22,406 nucleotides of DNA from CAYUCJ01 sp049282265. Its GTDB lineage: Bacteria > Desulfobacterota > DSM-4660 > Desulfatiglandales > Desulfatiglandaceae. Made by a program: the position numbers and the translations under genes. This document shows positions 7,747 to 15,337 of the stretch, in pieces; within the stretch, counting starts at the first letter, position 1; each line of letters starts with the position of its first letter. Where the stretch lies: contig JBAPTR010000087.1 of the NCBI GenBank assembly GCA_049282265.1, positions 1 to 22,406 on the forward strand, read 5' to 3'. Under the pieces are notes generated by a model that had not been told where the DNA came from, made no database searches, and saw only the letters and a program-made list of their open reading frames with translations.

Positions 7747-8532
7747 TTATCGCCCCTTCAGGCACACTTCTGCGGCGACAACAGCAGCACCCACAGCCGT
7801 GCCGAATTCGGGATCATCCGGGACAAGCAGGTTTTCCAGGTGGAGTTCCTTTTTCATCAATTCAACAAGCCCGGGGTTCCTGGCGACACCGCCGATCATG
7901 ACCACGTCTTCATGGACCCCGACCTGCCTGATCATGGAAACGATGCGGCCTGCCATGGCATCGTGGATGGCCCTGCTGATATCGGTTTTGTCGGTTTTCG
8001 CGTGGATCAAGCCCACGACCTCGCTCTCTGCAAATACGGCACACTGAGCATTCATGGGGATTTTCTTTGCGGATTTCAGGGCCAGGCGGCCCATCTCTTC
8101 CACGGTCACTTCAAGGGCCCTCGCCATGGTCTCTATGAAAACCCCGGCACCGGCCGCACACTCCTCATTGACGGCAAAATCCAACACGTTCCCGTTTGCA
8201 TCGATCTTGGCGGCCCGGCCTTCTTCCGCGCCCACATCCACAACGGTTCTGCTGTTGGGGAAAAAATAGTTGGCAGCCTTGGCCATGGCGTCACTATCAT
8301 TGATTTGCGTATCGGCGATCTTGATTGCATTCACCCTACTTCCTGTTCCTGCAATCTTCCGGATCTCTTCTCGCGAAACACCCGCCGATCCCAGGGCCTG
8401 ACCGAGAGATTCGCTGATAGCCTCTCCCTGATCAAAGCCGGTCAGGACCTTTCCTTTTCCAATAACCTGACCATCCCTTAAAATGACTGTCTTGGTGGTC
8501 TTCGCACCGCAATCAATTCCCACAGTTGTCAT
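7747..8532 (-). CDS. BcrD/BzdP-type ATPase (activator) subunit, BadF/BadG/BcrA/BcrD family
   Basis: The protein has 261 residues from ATG 8532, which directly follows the stop of the upstream ORF (8537-8539) and has GGGAG upstream. A GTG at 8571 would add 13 residues but overlaps that ORF. ASKHA motifs: GIDCGAKTTKTVIL at the start, VVDVGAEEG (about 97-105), and IGGVARNPG. The cluster Cys are in NEECAAGAG (about 125) and NAQCAVFAESE (about 164). Together with the next gene it should form a heterodimeric ATPase holding one [4Fe-4S] cluster at the interface, as in BcrAD/BzdPQ. Two different ATPase subunits, rather than one homodimeric activator, point toward an aryl-CoA reductase more than a fermentative dehydratase; that preference is inference. 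Confidence 0.85.
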   Translation of the reverse strand: MTTVGIDCGAKTTKTVILRDGQVIGKGKVLTGFDQGEAISESLGQALGSAGVSREEIRKIAGTGSRVNAIKIADTQINDSDAMAKAANYFFPNSRTVVDVGAEEGRAAKIDANGNVLDFAVNEECAAGAGVFIETMARALEVTVEEMGRLALKSAKKIPMNAQCAVFAESEVVGLIHAKTDKTDISRAIHDAMAGRIVSMIRQVGVHEDVVMIGGVARNPGLVELMKKELHLENLLVPDDPEFGTAVGAAVVAAEVCLKGR

Positions 8533-8536
8533 GCCT

Positions 8537-8797
8537 TCAACTCCCATTTTCGGATCGTTGATTGACGTCACGAAATCTGAAATCCACGACCTTATGAATC
8601 TCTTTAAAGTTTGAAATATTTCCGGTTACAACTGTGGCACCGATCTGTCTGGCAAGCAAAGCGATGGAGACATCGTTGTAAATGCGGAGATGGGAGGGGT
8701 CAAGCTTATTGGAAAGGCGGAGTTTGCGACACACTCTGCCGATCAGGATCTGCGTTGAAGCTGCCGGGACAACAAGTCGCCCCAATTCGATAAACAT
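8537..8797 (-). pseudogene. Truncated PIN-domain-like ORF
   Basis: The 86 residues match the C-terminal two thirds of a VapC-like PIN domain: LVVPAASTQILIGRVCRKLR, then NDVSIALLARQIGATVVTGN with the usual spacing of IAxxA and the hydrophobic VVTxN strand. The N-terminal segment that carries the first catalytic Asp is absent: the frame closes at a TAA only 9 codons upstream. The late Asp in the (T)xNxxDF motif is Asn here (NISNF). No antitoxin gene is beside it. It is likely a decayed toxin or PIN nuclease, now the first frame of the ATPase operon, ending 4 bases before the next ATG. It could also be a small translated leader. Confidence 0.55.
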
Positions 8798-8824
8798 TGC
8801 TCCAAATATGTATTCTATGGTTTA

Positions 8825-8853
8825 ATGGTAGAAAAGATGATTCTGTTTGTCAA
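8825..8853 (-). promoter_or_regulatory. Sigma-70-like promoter for the activator operon
   Basis: On the minus strand TTGACA (8853-8848) and TACCAT (8830-8825) are separated by exactly 17 bases. The -35 is perfect and the -10 matches 4 of 6. The expected start lies about 20 bases before the first ORF of the operon. Confidence 0.5.
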
Positions 8854-8984
8854 CATTAATGACGTCTTTTGCCTTCTCTCGCAAGATCATCGATGCAAGA
8901 ATTATTCGGGATCATTTTGAGGACCGCTACCCCTCGGACCATTTTCCCTACATGGTCGAACTTGATTTTGTTCCCCGGGACTGA
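8841..8984 (+). pseudogene. C-terminal remnant of an endonuclease/exonuclease/phosphatase (EEP) family gene
   Basis: An open frame from 8841 to TGA 8982-8984, with an ATG at 8859, encodes 41 residues ending RYPSDHFPYMVELDF. The SDHxP followed by a hydrophobic strand is the typical C-terminal catalytic SDH motif of the EEP superfamily, preceded as usual by an IIDARII-type strand. The remaining ~200 residues of such a protein are missing upstream. Its stop overlaps the start of the SNF2 gene (TGATG), a coupled arrangement that suggests both were once one operon. Whether the remnant is translated is unknown. Confidence 0.5.
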
Positions 8985-11900
8985 TGCCACTCAGACCGAG
9001 CGGGCACATGACCCTTGACATCCCACAAGGGAAATTCTATAGACAAAATCCCGCCCGGATAAGAGCGGGAACATCCAACTTTTCAGGAAACGGAATCTCA
9101 GAAGTGAATCATATCCCCGCCATTTCAAAAGAGGCGTTCGATTTTCTCGAATTTCACCGACATGCCTTTGCACTCATGCCGGGAAAGACAGACCCCATGC
9201 CAGGTACGGCTGTCATTGTGGACAATGGACCGAAGCTGCTGCCACTCCGCTCATGCACCTGTCAAGTGTTCAAAGAAAAGACATGTCCCCATATCCGGAA
9301 ACTCTCCGGTTTCATCACTACCGTCAAGGACGGCTCCAATGGACACACTTCTTACCAGGATTTCAGGGAGAGCTTCTGGTACAGGCTTTCCACTGTCCTG
9401 GTAGAAGAACGTGCCCTTTCTCTGGAATCCGTCCGCCTGGCCCGGGACGCGAGGTACGAGAAGGGCGTTGTCCGGGTATTGGACAAGGATGGGACGGAGT
9501 TGCTCATGTATTATTCACAGGGGGAGGACGCCTCACGTTTTCTGGAACGTCTTGCCAGATCCAGCAAGGGAAGTCCTGTCCCTTCGAGAGCCGACATGCT
9601 CAGCAGGCTCTCTCTTCTTACCATGCGGGAAGACGAAAGGACTATGGCTGAGGCCGGTTTCAAGACACGGCGCCAGGTTCTTGAGGAAAGTTTCTGGCAT
9701 CGGGTGGCCTACCACGCTTATCGTGAACTGGGACGATCATCTTTCTCTCTGGAACCAGCTATCGAGAAATCTTCAGGGACCTTTTTTCTGAAGTGCTTGA
9801 ACAGCGAAGACGTGCCGATATTCAGGCTCGCGATTCCAAGAACGGCCGTAAAACGCGTCCTCGTCAATTTCAAGGATAAGATTTCCAACCAGCACCTCAT
9901 GCCGATACAGCCTATCCCACTAAAATCCCTCTTTAAAGTCAAACAGACAACCAAACTCGATCTTGAAGTGAGGCACCTCATTCAAATCATCCAGAAAAAC
10001 GGGGAAGATATGTTCCTTGAAGGCAAAGACCTGGAACGTTTCCGGTACGGCAGCCTGGTCTATATCAGAGAGCTTGGGGTCATGGCTGAGCTTGAAAAAC
10101 CGGGCAGCATGAGGAAATTCAAGGCTCCTGTGAGGATGGTGCTGAAAAAATCCCAGATTCCATCGTTCCTGGAAGAGATTGATCAGGGCATGCATGGTCG
10201 CGTGGACATCATCGATTCAACCGACAAGCCTCTTCAGATGCTGAAAACGCCGGACCGGATAGAAATATCACCGGATGCCATAGAACGCGACTGGTACTGG
10301 CTTTCCGTAACATATGGCTTCGGGAATGCTTCCGTATCTCTGGCCGAGTTGCTTCGTGCAAGGAAAGAAGGCCAAAGGTTCCTCCCATGCCGGGAGGGAT
10401 GGATTGATTGCGAATCCGAAACCTTTGCCGGGCTTGATGTTATCAGCGATTTCCGGGCAGATCAAGGGGCCGGCCCCAGGCCGGACAGCGTCAGACTTTC
10501 CCTGCTGGACCTGTTCCGCATGCAGGCCGGCATTGAGGCTCCAATGCAGGTGATAGGGGACAACGATCAGAGCGCCCTGCTCAATCGCACCCTAGCCCTG
10601 AAGCCTGCCGGACACTTGCTCCCGCTTGAAGGAATGACCTCTCCTCTCAGGAATTACCAAAAGCTTGGCGTGGAATGGTTGGCTTTCCTGGTTGAAAACG
10701 GGTTCGGGGGACTCCTCTGCGACGATATGGGCTTAGGCAAGACACACGAGGTAATGGCTCTGATACTGTCCCTCAAAGAGCATGGGGACACGGACTCGCC
10801 ATTTCTGGTGGTCTGTCCCACCACCGTGTTAAGTCACTGGTCAGCCAAAATCAAGGAACATGCGCCGGGATTGAGGTCCATCGTACACCACGGCGCTGAG
10901 AGAAATCTCGAAAGGTCACTTGAAAAAGCCCACGTCCTTCTGACCTCCTACGGGATCCTTTTAAGAGATATTGAACATCTGAAAAAAATCACCTTCCATA
11001 TAGCTGTATTTGATGAAATACAGCATATCAAGAATCCGCAGACATTAACCCATCACGCAGCACGGGCACTGAGAGCCGGGCTAAAGCTGGGACTTACCGG
11101 GACCCCCATTGAAAACCACCTCGGCGAACTGAAGGCCCTCATGGATCTCACTGTCCCGGGTTATCTTGGCAAAAGTTCGGCATTTGACACCCGTTACAGT
11201 GTTCCCATCCAGACGCATTCGGATCGGGAAAAAGAAAAAGAACTCAGGAGACTCATATCTCCTTTCATTCTGAGGCGTCTCAAGAAAAGCGTTCTTGCTG
11301 AATTGCCTGAAAAGATCGAAGACATCAGGACATGCAGGCTGAGTGATGACCAGGTCAAGCTCTACAGGGAGGTATTATCATCCAGAGGGAGACCCATCCT
11401 TGATACCCTCCAAAATGATCACAGGGCATTGCCCTACATGCATATTTTTGCCATTTTGAATCTTCTTAAACAGATCTGCAACCATCCCGCTCTGCTCAAA
11501 AACGACATCAACGATTTCGAAAAATACCAGTCAGGTAAATGGGAACTTTTCAAGGAACTCCTCTCCGAAAGCCTTGAAAGCGGACAAAAAATTGTGGTTT
11601 ATAGCCAGTTTTTGAAGACCATTGAACTTATGAAAAGGCACCTGAGTGATCAACACGTTGGATATGCGGTGCTCACCGGGTCAAGCCGGGACAGGGGCAA
11701 AATCATCGAACGATTCAACAATGCTCCGGATTGCCGTGTATTCCTGGGCAGCCTCAAGGCGGGCGGCACAGGCATTGACCTCATTGCAGGTTCTGTTGTC
11801 ATTCATTATGACAGGTGGTGGAACGCCGCAAGGGAGGACCAGGCCACCGATAGGGTCCACAGGATCGGACAGATTCGGGGGGTCCAGGTATTCAAACTTG

Positions 11901-12052
11901 TTACGGAAGGAACGCTCGAAGAAAAGATATCCGCCATCATTGAGAAAAAACGTAACCTGATGGAGAGCATCATAAAGGAGGATGATGCCAATACGCTCAA
12001 GATATTTACAAGGGATGAATTAATCGAGATGCTCAGCCCGCCTGCCAAGTAA
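8984..12052 (+). CDS. SWIM-domain SNF2/Swi2-family helicase-like ATPase
   Basis: The protein has 1022 residues. The start ATG overlaps the upstream stop (TGATG). A SWIM zinc finger is seen as C91-x-C93, C101-x-H103 (CTCQVFKEKTCPH). About 110-540 is a poorly conserved middle region. The SNF2 ATPase core follows: motif I DDMGLGKT (about 580-588), motif II DEIQ (677-680), motif III LTGTPIEN, FILRRLKKSV, then the helicase C lobe with VVYSQF, GGTGIDL and motif VI ATDRVHRIGQ (about 955-965). All ATPase motifs are intact. This is the bacterial HepA/RapA-related group with an N-terminal SWIM domain, thought to translocate on double-stranded DNA. Its cellular role is unknown; nothing here ties it to a defence or phage operon. 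Confidence 0.9.
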   Translation: MPLRPSGHMTLDIPQGKFYRQNPARIRAGTSNFSGNGISEVNHIPAISKEAFDFLEFHRHAFALMPGKTDPMPGTAVIVDNGPKLLPLRSCTCQVFKEKTCPHIRKLSGFITTVKDGSNGHTSYQDFRESFWYRLSTVLVEERALSLESVRLARDARYEKGVVRVLDKDGTELLMYYSQGEDASRFLERLARSSKGSPVPSRADMLSRLSLLTMREDERTMAEAGFKTRRQVLEESFWHRVAYHAYRELGRSSFSLEPAIEKSSGTFFLKCLNSEDVPIFRLAIPRTAVKRVLVNFKDKISNQHLMPIQPIPLKSLFKVKQTTKLDLEVRHLIQIIQKNGEDMFLEGKDLERFRYGSLVYIRELGVMAELEKPGSMRKFKAPVRMVLKKSQIPSFLEEIDQGMHGRVDIIDSTDKPLQMLKTPDRIEISPDAIERDWYWLSVTYGFGNASVSLAELLRARKEGQRFLPCREGWIDCESETFAGLDVISDFRADQGAGPRPDSVRLSLLDLFRMQAGIEAPMQVIGDNDQSALLNRTLALKPAGHLLPLEGMTSPLRNYQKLGVEWLAFLVENGFGGLLCDDMGLGKTHEVMALILSLKEHGDTDSPFLVVCPTTVLSHWSAKIKEHAPGLRSIVHHGAERNLERSLEKAHVLLTSYGILLRDIEHLKKITFHIAVFDEIQHIKNPQTLTHHAARALRAGLKLGLTGTPIENHLGELKALMDLTVPGYLGKSSAFDTRYSVPIQTHSDREKEKELRRLISPFILRRLKKSVLAELPEKIEDIRTCRLSDDQVKLYREVLSSRGRPILDTLQNDHRALPYMHIFAILNLLKQICNHPALLKNDINDFEKYQSGKWELFKELLSESLESGQKIVVYSQFLKTIELMKRHLSDQHVGYAVLTGSSRDRGKIIERFNNAPDCRVFLGSLKAGGTGIDLIAGSVVIHYDRWWNAAREDQATDRVHRIGQIRGVQVFKLVTEGTLEEKISAIIEKKRNLMESIIKEDDANTLKIFTRDELIEMLSPPAK

Positions 12053-12156
12053 AAGATCGTAGGCTATGTCCCTTATAATCCTAGAGATGTTCATCGTTCG
12101 CTTGAAAAACCGGAAGATTTCCTGTACACAGAAAGAAACCTCAGAGGAGAGAAATC

Positions 12157-12801
12157 ATGGCAGAGGATAATTATGAGGATGGGCAGGACAGGATGGAACT
12201 TGATTTTTCAGGTATGAGCCAGGGCCGCAAAGGCGGGAATCGCAGACCTGGCAAAAACTCATCTGATCCGGAAAAGCGGAAAAGATGGTGGTTGTTCACC
12301 GGGGCAGCCCTCTTGATTATAATCGTCATCTTCGCGATTGATTTTCTCGCCGGCAAGGGATCCTCCGACAAACCCATTGCGCTCCTCCAGGCGCGGGTCA
12401 AAGTTCTGGAGGAGAAGGTCGACCATCTCGCCGGTATGGAAGGCAATATCGTATCGATTCAACAGCAGGAGAAAGCGCTGCAAGACTCTGTTTCAGGGCT
12501 GCAGGGCCCCGTCAAATCTCTGCAGAGGAAACTGGACAATGTCGACCGGGAGGTGGCAAGGCTGAACAAGAGAATGGGTACAACGCCCGCCCGGACAAAA
12601 AGTACTGCATCAATAAGGAAGGAACTGATAAGTGAAGCCCATGCCCGTTACCATGTCGTACGTAAGGGCGAAAGTCTGTACAAGATTGCCAAGAAATATG
12701 GCATTTCACTGCAAGAGCTTTATCGTCTCAATAATCTAACATCAAAGAGTGTGATTCATCCAGGCCAGAGGCTTTTGGTCACTCCGAATAGCAAGAAATA
12801 G
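12157..12801 (+). CDS. Membrane-anchored coiled-coil LysM-domain protein
   Basis: The protein has 214 residues with an AGGAG site 7 bases before the ATG. Residues 1-43 are charged and cytoplasmic, 44-66 are one membrane helix (after RKRWW), about 72-140 form a coiled coil (VKVLEEKVDHL, VKSLQRKLDNVDREVARL), and 165-209 form one LysM repeat (YHVVRKGESLYKIAKKYGIS, ending IHPGQRLLV). The topology suggests a single-pass inner-membrane protein whose LysM binds peptidoglycan in the periplasm. It follows the SNF2 gene by 104 bp in the same direction. No catalytic domain is present. Confidence 0.85.
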   Translation: MAEDNYEDGQDRMELDFSGMSQGRKGGNRRPGKNSSDPEKRKRWWLFTGAALLIIIVIFAIDFLAGKGSSDKPIALLQARVKVLEEKVDHLAGMEGNIVSIQQQEKALQDSVSGLQGPVKSLQRKLDNVDREVARLNKRMGTTPARTKSTASIRKELISEAHARYHVVRKGESLYKIAKKYGISLQELYRLNNLTSKSVIHPGQRLLVTPNSKK

Positions 12802-13040
12802 ACAGGACATTTGCCTCGATTGAAGCTTTTCAGATAACACTCAGCAGGCCGCCCGGTAAGTCCCTTGCATCCACCAGCGAACCTCCAGCGTGGACCAGTA
12901 TCGAAAGTGGCAAGGGGGCGCCCCACTTTACCTTTATTGGAAAAAATGAAGACGCTAATTGGATGCCCTCGGAGTGGCAAACAGATGATCCAGGGATTGA
13001 GGTGGAAAAATGGAAAAGGGGTCACATCGAGGTACTGTGA
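12792..13040 (+). pseudogene. Open frame without a good start; possible gene remnant of unknown family
   Basis: After the TAG at 12789-12791 a frame stays open to TGA 13038-13040. It reads, near the end, FTFIGKNEDANWMPSEW and DDPGIEVEKWKRGHIEVL, a composition that looks protein-like. The only ATG is at 12963 and has no ribosome site; the rest lacks a start. It overlaps the first 31 bases of the next gene in another frame. It may be the tail of a deleted gene or chance. No family is recognised. Confidence 0.25.
12904..12929 (+). other. Hairpin between the LysM gene and the next gene
   Basis: AAAGTGG (12904-12910) and CCACTTT (12923-12929) form a 7-bp stem around a 12-base G/C-rich loop. No run of T follows, so termination is only a possibility. 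Confidence 0.3.
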
Positions 13041-13480
13041 AAAGAGAGCGGATCATCGGGATTATTCAGAAGAGACTCGGCTTCGAGGATTCCGAGTTCC
13101 AGGCCATTGAGAAGAATCCCCGATTCCAGCGGTTGTTCGATAATGCCCTGGCGGCCTCTCAGTACCGGCTGGTCGCTGAGGTAATCGAGTCCAGGGGCTG
13201 CCATTCAGGCCACACCCCCGGGCAGAAACTCTTTTTTGATTCCTCGGGCAACCTCCTGACCCGGGAAGCGCCCGAGCGGGTCTGCGCCTTTCTCCTGCCC
13301 AATCTGCTCCTTCTCGTCAATGCCTTCTTCGAAAACCTCATGAACGGGAGAGACCCGAACGAAGTGATCTTCAACCGGACGGGCTGTTTTGACGTGGGCC
13401 CCGCCTGTGGCGGCTGGGGACGTGTGGTCCTGGAGATGAAGGCCGTGAAGACCGACATCAAAGGCGTCGTTCCAGGTTAA
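13010..13480 (+). CDS. Small protein resembling the TIGR04076 family, function unknown
   Basis: The protein has 156 residues. A GAGGTGG ribosome site lies just before ATG 13010. Residues 1-52 are charged and helical (KRERIIGIIQKRLGF). From about 53 on, VAEVIESRGCHSGHTPGQKL and later CAFLLPNLL and GCFDVGPACGGWGRVVLEM resemble the TIGR04076-type fold: GCxxGHxxGxxF, a Cys before a hydrophobic helix, then a final strand. Cys 64, 92, 126 and 133 could bind a metal or cluster, but this is not shown. Its 3' end overlaps the convergent acetyltransferase gene by 23 bases. Confidence 0.65.
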   Translation: MEKGSHRGTVKRERIIGIIQKRLGFEDSEFQAIEKNPRFQRLFDNALAASQYRLVAEVIESRGCHSGHTPGQKLFFDSSGNLLTREAPERVCAFLLPNLLLLVNAFFENLMNGRDPNEVIFNRTGCFDVGPACGGWGRVVLEMKAVKTDIKGVVPG

Positions 13481-13910
13481 TGGTCTTGGACGGGCTAAAC
13501 TGGTTGCTGCTGAAGAAATGTATCAGCTTGGAATCATTCCAGTCGACCAGGGTGTTGATTTTCTTGACGCCCACAGTTCTCAGATGGTCCATAAATTCAT
13601 TAATCAACTGCTCACCGATACCTTTGTGCTGGTAATCGGGATCAACACCGATGGTGTCGAGACTTGCTTCTTCCTCGAAAATACCAAATTCTCCCATATA
13701 GATTTCCCCCATAACAAACCCCACCACCGTTCCGTTTTCTTCCTCCGCCACAAGTGAAGCAGGCAGATAATCTCTGGATTCAAAAAGCTTTTCAAACTTC
13801 ACTTCATAGTACTCCGGCCGGGAAGCCTTCAGTACTTTCTCGTCAATCGCAACCACAGCATCAAAATCGTCAGCCTTCATAAGTCTGGTTTTAATGGTGC
13901 TCTCGTTCAT
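13458..13910 (-). CDS. GNAT-family N-acetyltransferase, last gene of the bam operon
   Basis: The protein has 150 residues and an AAGGAG site 5 bases before the ATG. It shows the GNAT order: N-terminal IKTRLMKADDFDAVVAID, central VVGFVMGEIYMG strand, then motif A LDTIGVDPDYQHKGIGEQL, where the QxxGxG loop binds the acetyl-CoA pyrophosphate. A NTLVDWNDSKLIHFF segment matches motif B. It starts 24 bp after bamF in the same direction, so it is probably co-transcribed. The substrate is unknown. Lysine acetylation controls benzoate-CoA ligase in Rhodopseudomonas, so a role in tuning an aromatic-pathway enzyme is possible but only inference. Confidence 0.85.
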   Translation of the reverse strand: MNESTIKTRLMKADDFDAVVAIDEKVLKASRPEYYEVKFEKLFESRDYLPASLVAEEENGTVVGFVMGEIYMGEFGIFEEEASLDTIGVDPDYQHKGIGEQLINEFMDHLRTVGVKKINTLVDWNDSKLIHFFSSNQFSPSKTINLERRL

Positions 13911-13934
13911 GGGGTCTCCTTAAAATCATTCCTC

Positions 13935-14771
13935 TCATTTCTTTTTGGTTTTTCTGACCAGCATTCTTTCTTCTTCAGGAATAGGAGGTGGAACAGGCTC
14001 GCCCGTTATCTTCTGCACCGCAGCAAAGCGAGGGGGGCAGACTTCAAAGCACGTTCCGCATTTTATGCATGTCTCCTGGTCAATGACGTGGATCCGGTTC
14101 TTACCGCCTGCAATGGCCTCTACAGGGCACCTCCTGCTGCAAATCATACAGGCCTGGCACTTAGCTGGATCAATATGGTACGAAGGTACTTCAGTGAACA
14201 ACTTGTCTATCTCGTCAGGGGTGAAGAATCCGTCATATTCTTCCTGACTTTCAAGACGTGATGCCAGCTTCTCCCTTTTCGCCAGCTTGATGTAGGGGAT
14301 CAGCTTTGTAACTTCTTGAATTTTAGATTTTAATTCATCTTCGCCTATCCCCTCGCTTTTACCGAATGGCCCTATCTCCTTCACCTGTCTACCAAAATCA
14401 TTCATAACGTCGGCAAAGTGGAGCCCTTCACTGGAGGACATAAATTCGAGCCTTAACCTTTCCGGGTTAAGCCCTATGTGTTCCATTATTTTTCTACACA
14501 GAAGCACCATGTTGAGCGCATGGTAATTGCCATGCGTAACATAATTACATTCATTAAGACGGCAACCTCCAATAAACACCCCATCCATTCCATTTGAGAA
14601 GGCTCGAAGTATAAATTTCAGGTCGACTCTGCCGGAACACATAACGCGAATGAGCCTCATTTCAGTCGTATATTGCAGTCTGGAAACTCCAGCCAGGTCA
14701 GCAGCGCCGTATCCTCACCAATGGCACACAAAACCTAATAATCTAGGCTTAAATTCAACTCCTGTGCTCAT
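13935..14771 (-). CDS. bamF: BamF: MvhD-like domain fused to a ferredoxin, selenoprotein
   Basis: The gene encodes 278 residues when TGA 14717-14715 is read as selenocysteine 19. The frame is continuous from ATG 14771 (MSTGVEFKPRLLGFVCHWU, then GYGAADLAGVSRLQY). The U sits at the second Cys of the CxxC that opens MvhD-family proteins, followed by RVMCSGRVD and GGCRLNECNYVTHGN, which hold further cluster Cys. The C-terminal part (about 200-250) has two [4Fe-4S] motifs, CQACMICSRRC and CIKCGTCFEVC. The start at 14660 that remains if TGA is a stop would lose the N-terminal cluster site. MvhD passes electrons to HdrA, so this protein should link BamE to the electron donor. It follows bamE, from which it is separated by an inserted gene. 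Confidence 0.9.
14680..14692 (-). promoter_or_regulatory. Bacterial SECIS-like hairpin in bamF
   Basis: Starting 22 bases after the TGA at 14715-14717, CTGG (14692-14689) pairs with CCAG (14683-14680) around loop AGTTT. The position and a GU in the apical loop fit bacterial SECIS elements. The stem is short and its lower part pairs poorly. Confidence 0.5.
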
Positions 14772-14852
14772 ACGTTTTCACCCCTGACCCAGATAAACCG
14801 GAAACAACAAATTGCAATATTAAAATATCATGTAAAAACAAAAAGTTGGTTG

Positions 14853-15218
14853 TTATTTTGATTTCTCCAATATTGATGAAAGAATCTTTTTCAATTCAAT
14901 TGCCTCTTGCATCAAATTTTTTGCATCGTCACCGTTCTTTATATTATTGGTTTCATGAATTAGCCTGAGCCAATATGCGCTTTCTTTTGCTTCTTTACGA
15001 CTTATTCTTATCCTCATTAAAAAGTCTTTTTTGCCTAATGATTCGTTAGCTTCTATATAATTCGCACCTACTGAACCTGAAGCTCTTATTAGTTGCTTGC
15101 CATCATCGACATTTGCAATTGTATTTGGCAATGTTCTAACGAAAATTCTAGCAGCTTTAGCGAATTGGAATGTCCTTTCTTCAAGATCATAGGGCTTTGA
15201 ATTTTGAATTTTAGTCAT
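14853..15218 (-). CDS. Four-helix-bundle protein, S23 / 23S rRNA intervening-sequence-like family
   Basis: The protein has 121 residues and is entirely helical. The family pattern is clear: YDLEERTFQFAKAARIFV, then LIRASGSVGANYIEANES, KKDFLMRIRISRKEAKESAYWL and a C-terminal EAIELKKILSSILEK. Members were first found inside 23S rRNA intervening sequences and are widespread as stand-alone genes of unknown function. It lies between bamE and bamF in the same direction. It is visibly AT-rich compared with its neighbours, has no clear ribosome site, and its start codon touches a 32-bp tandem repeat array. This suggests a recently inserted cassette. It does not look like part of the reductase. Confidence 0.85.
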   Translation of the reverse strand: MTKIQNSKPYDLEERTFQFAKAARIFVRTLPNTIANVDDGKQLIRASGSVGANYIEANESLGKKDFLMRIRISRKEAKESAYWLRLIHETNNIKNGDDAKNLMQEAIELKKILSSILEKSK

Positions 15219-15331
15219 TGTGATTCATTTGTTATTTGTGTTTTGTTTCTTGTGATTTATTTGTTATTTGTAATTTGTTTCTTGTGATTTATTTGTTATT
15301 TGTAATTTGTTTTTTGATTTTTGTAATTAGT
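15218..15331. repeat. 32-bp tandem repeats, three copies plus a partial one
   Basis: Units at 15218-15249, 15250-15281 and 15282-15313 share the core TTGTGATTTATTTGTTATTT; copies two and three are nearly identical and copy one has three changes. A shortened unit follows to 15331. The array fills the whole gap between the end of bamE and the start of the four-helix-bundle gene. There are no spacers, so it is not CRISPR. Such AT-rich repeats are often seen upstream of S23-like genes. Confidence 0.85.
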
Positions 15332-15337
15332 ATACTT

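Noticed and set aside
7393..8481. Plus-strand frame of 362 codons opposite the two ATPase genes
   Set aside because: It spans the gap between two well-supported minus-strand genes and shows low-complexity His/Asp/Gly-rich sequence typical of an antisense shadow.
15218..15331. Tandem array as a possible CRISPR
   Set aside because: The units abut without unique spacers and no cas gene is near.
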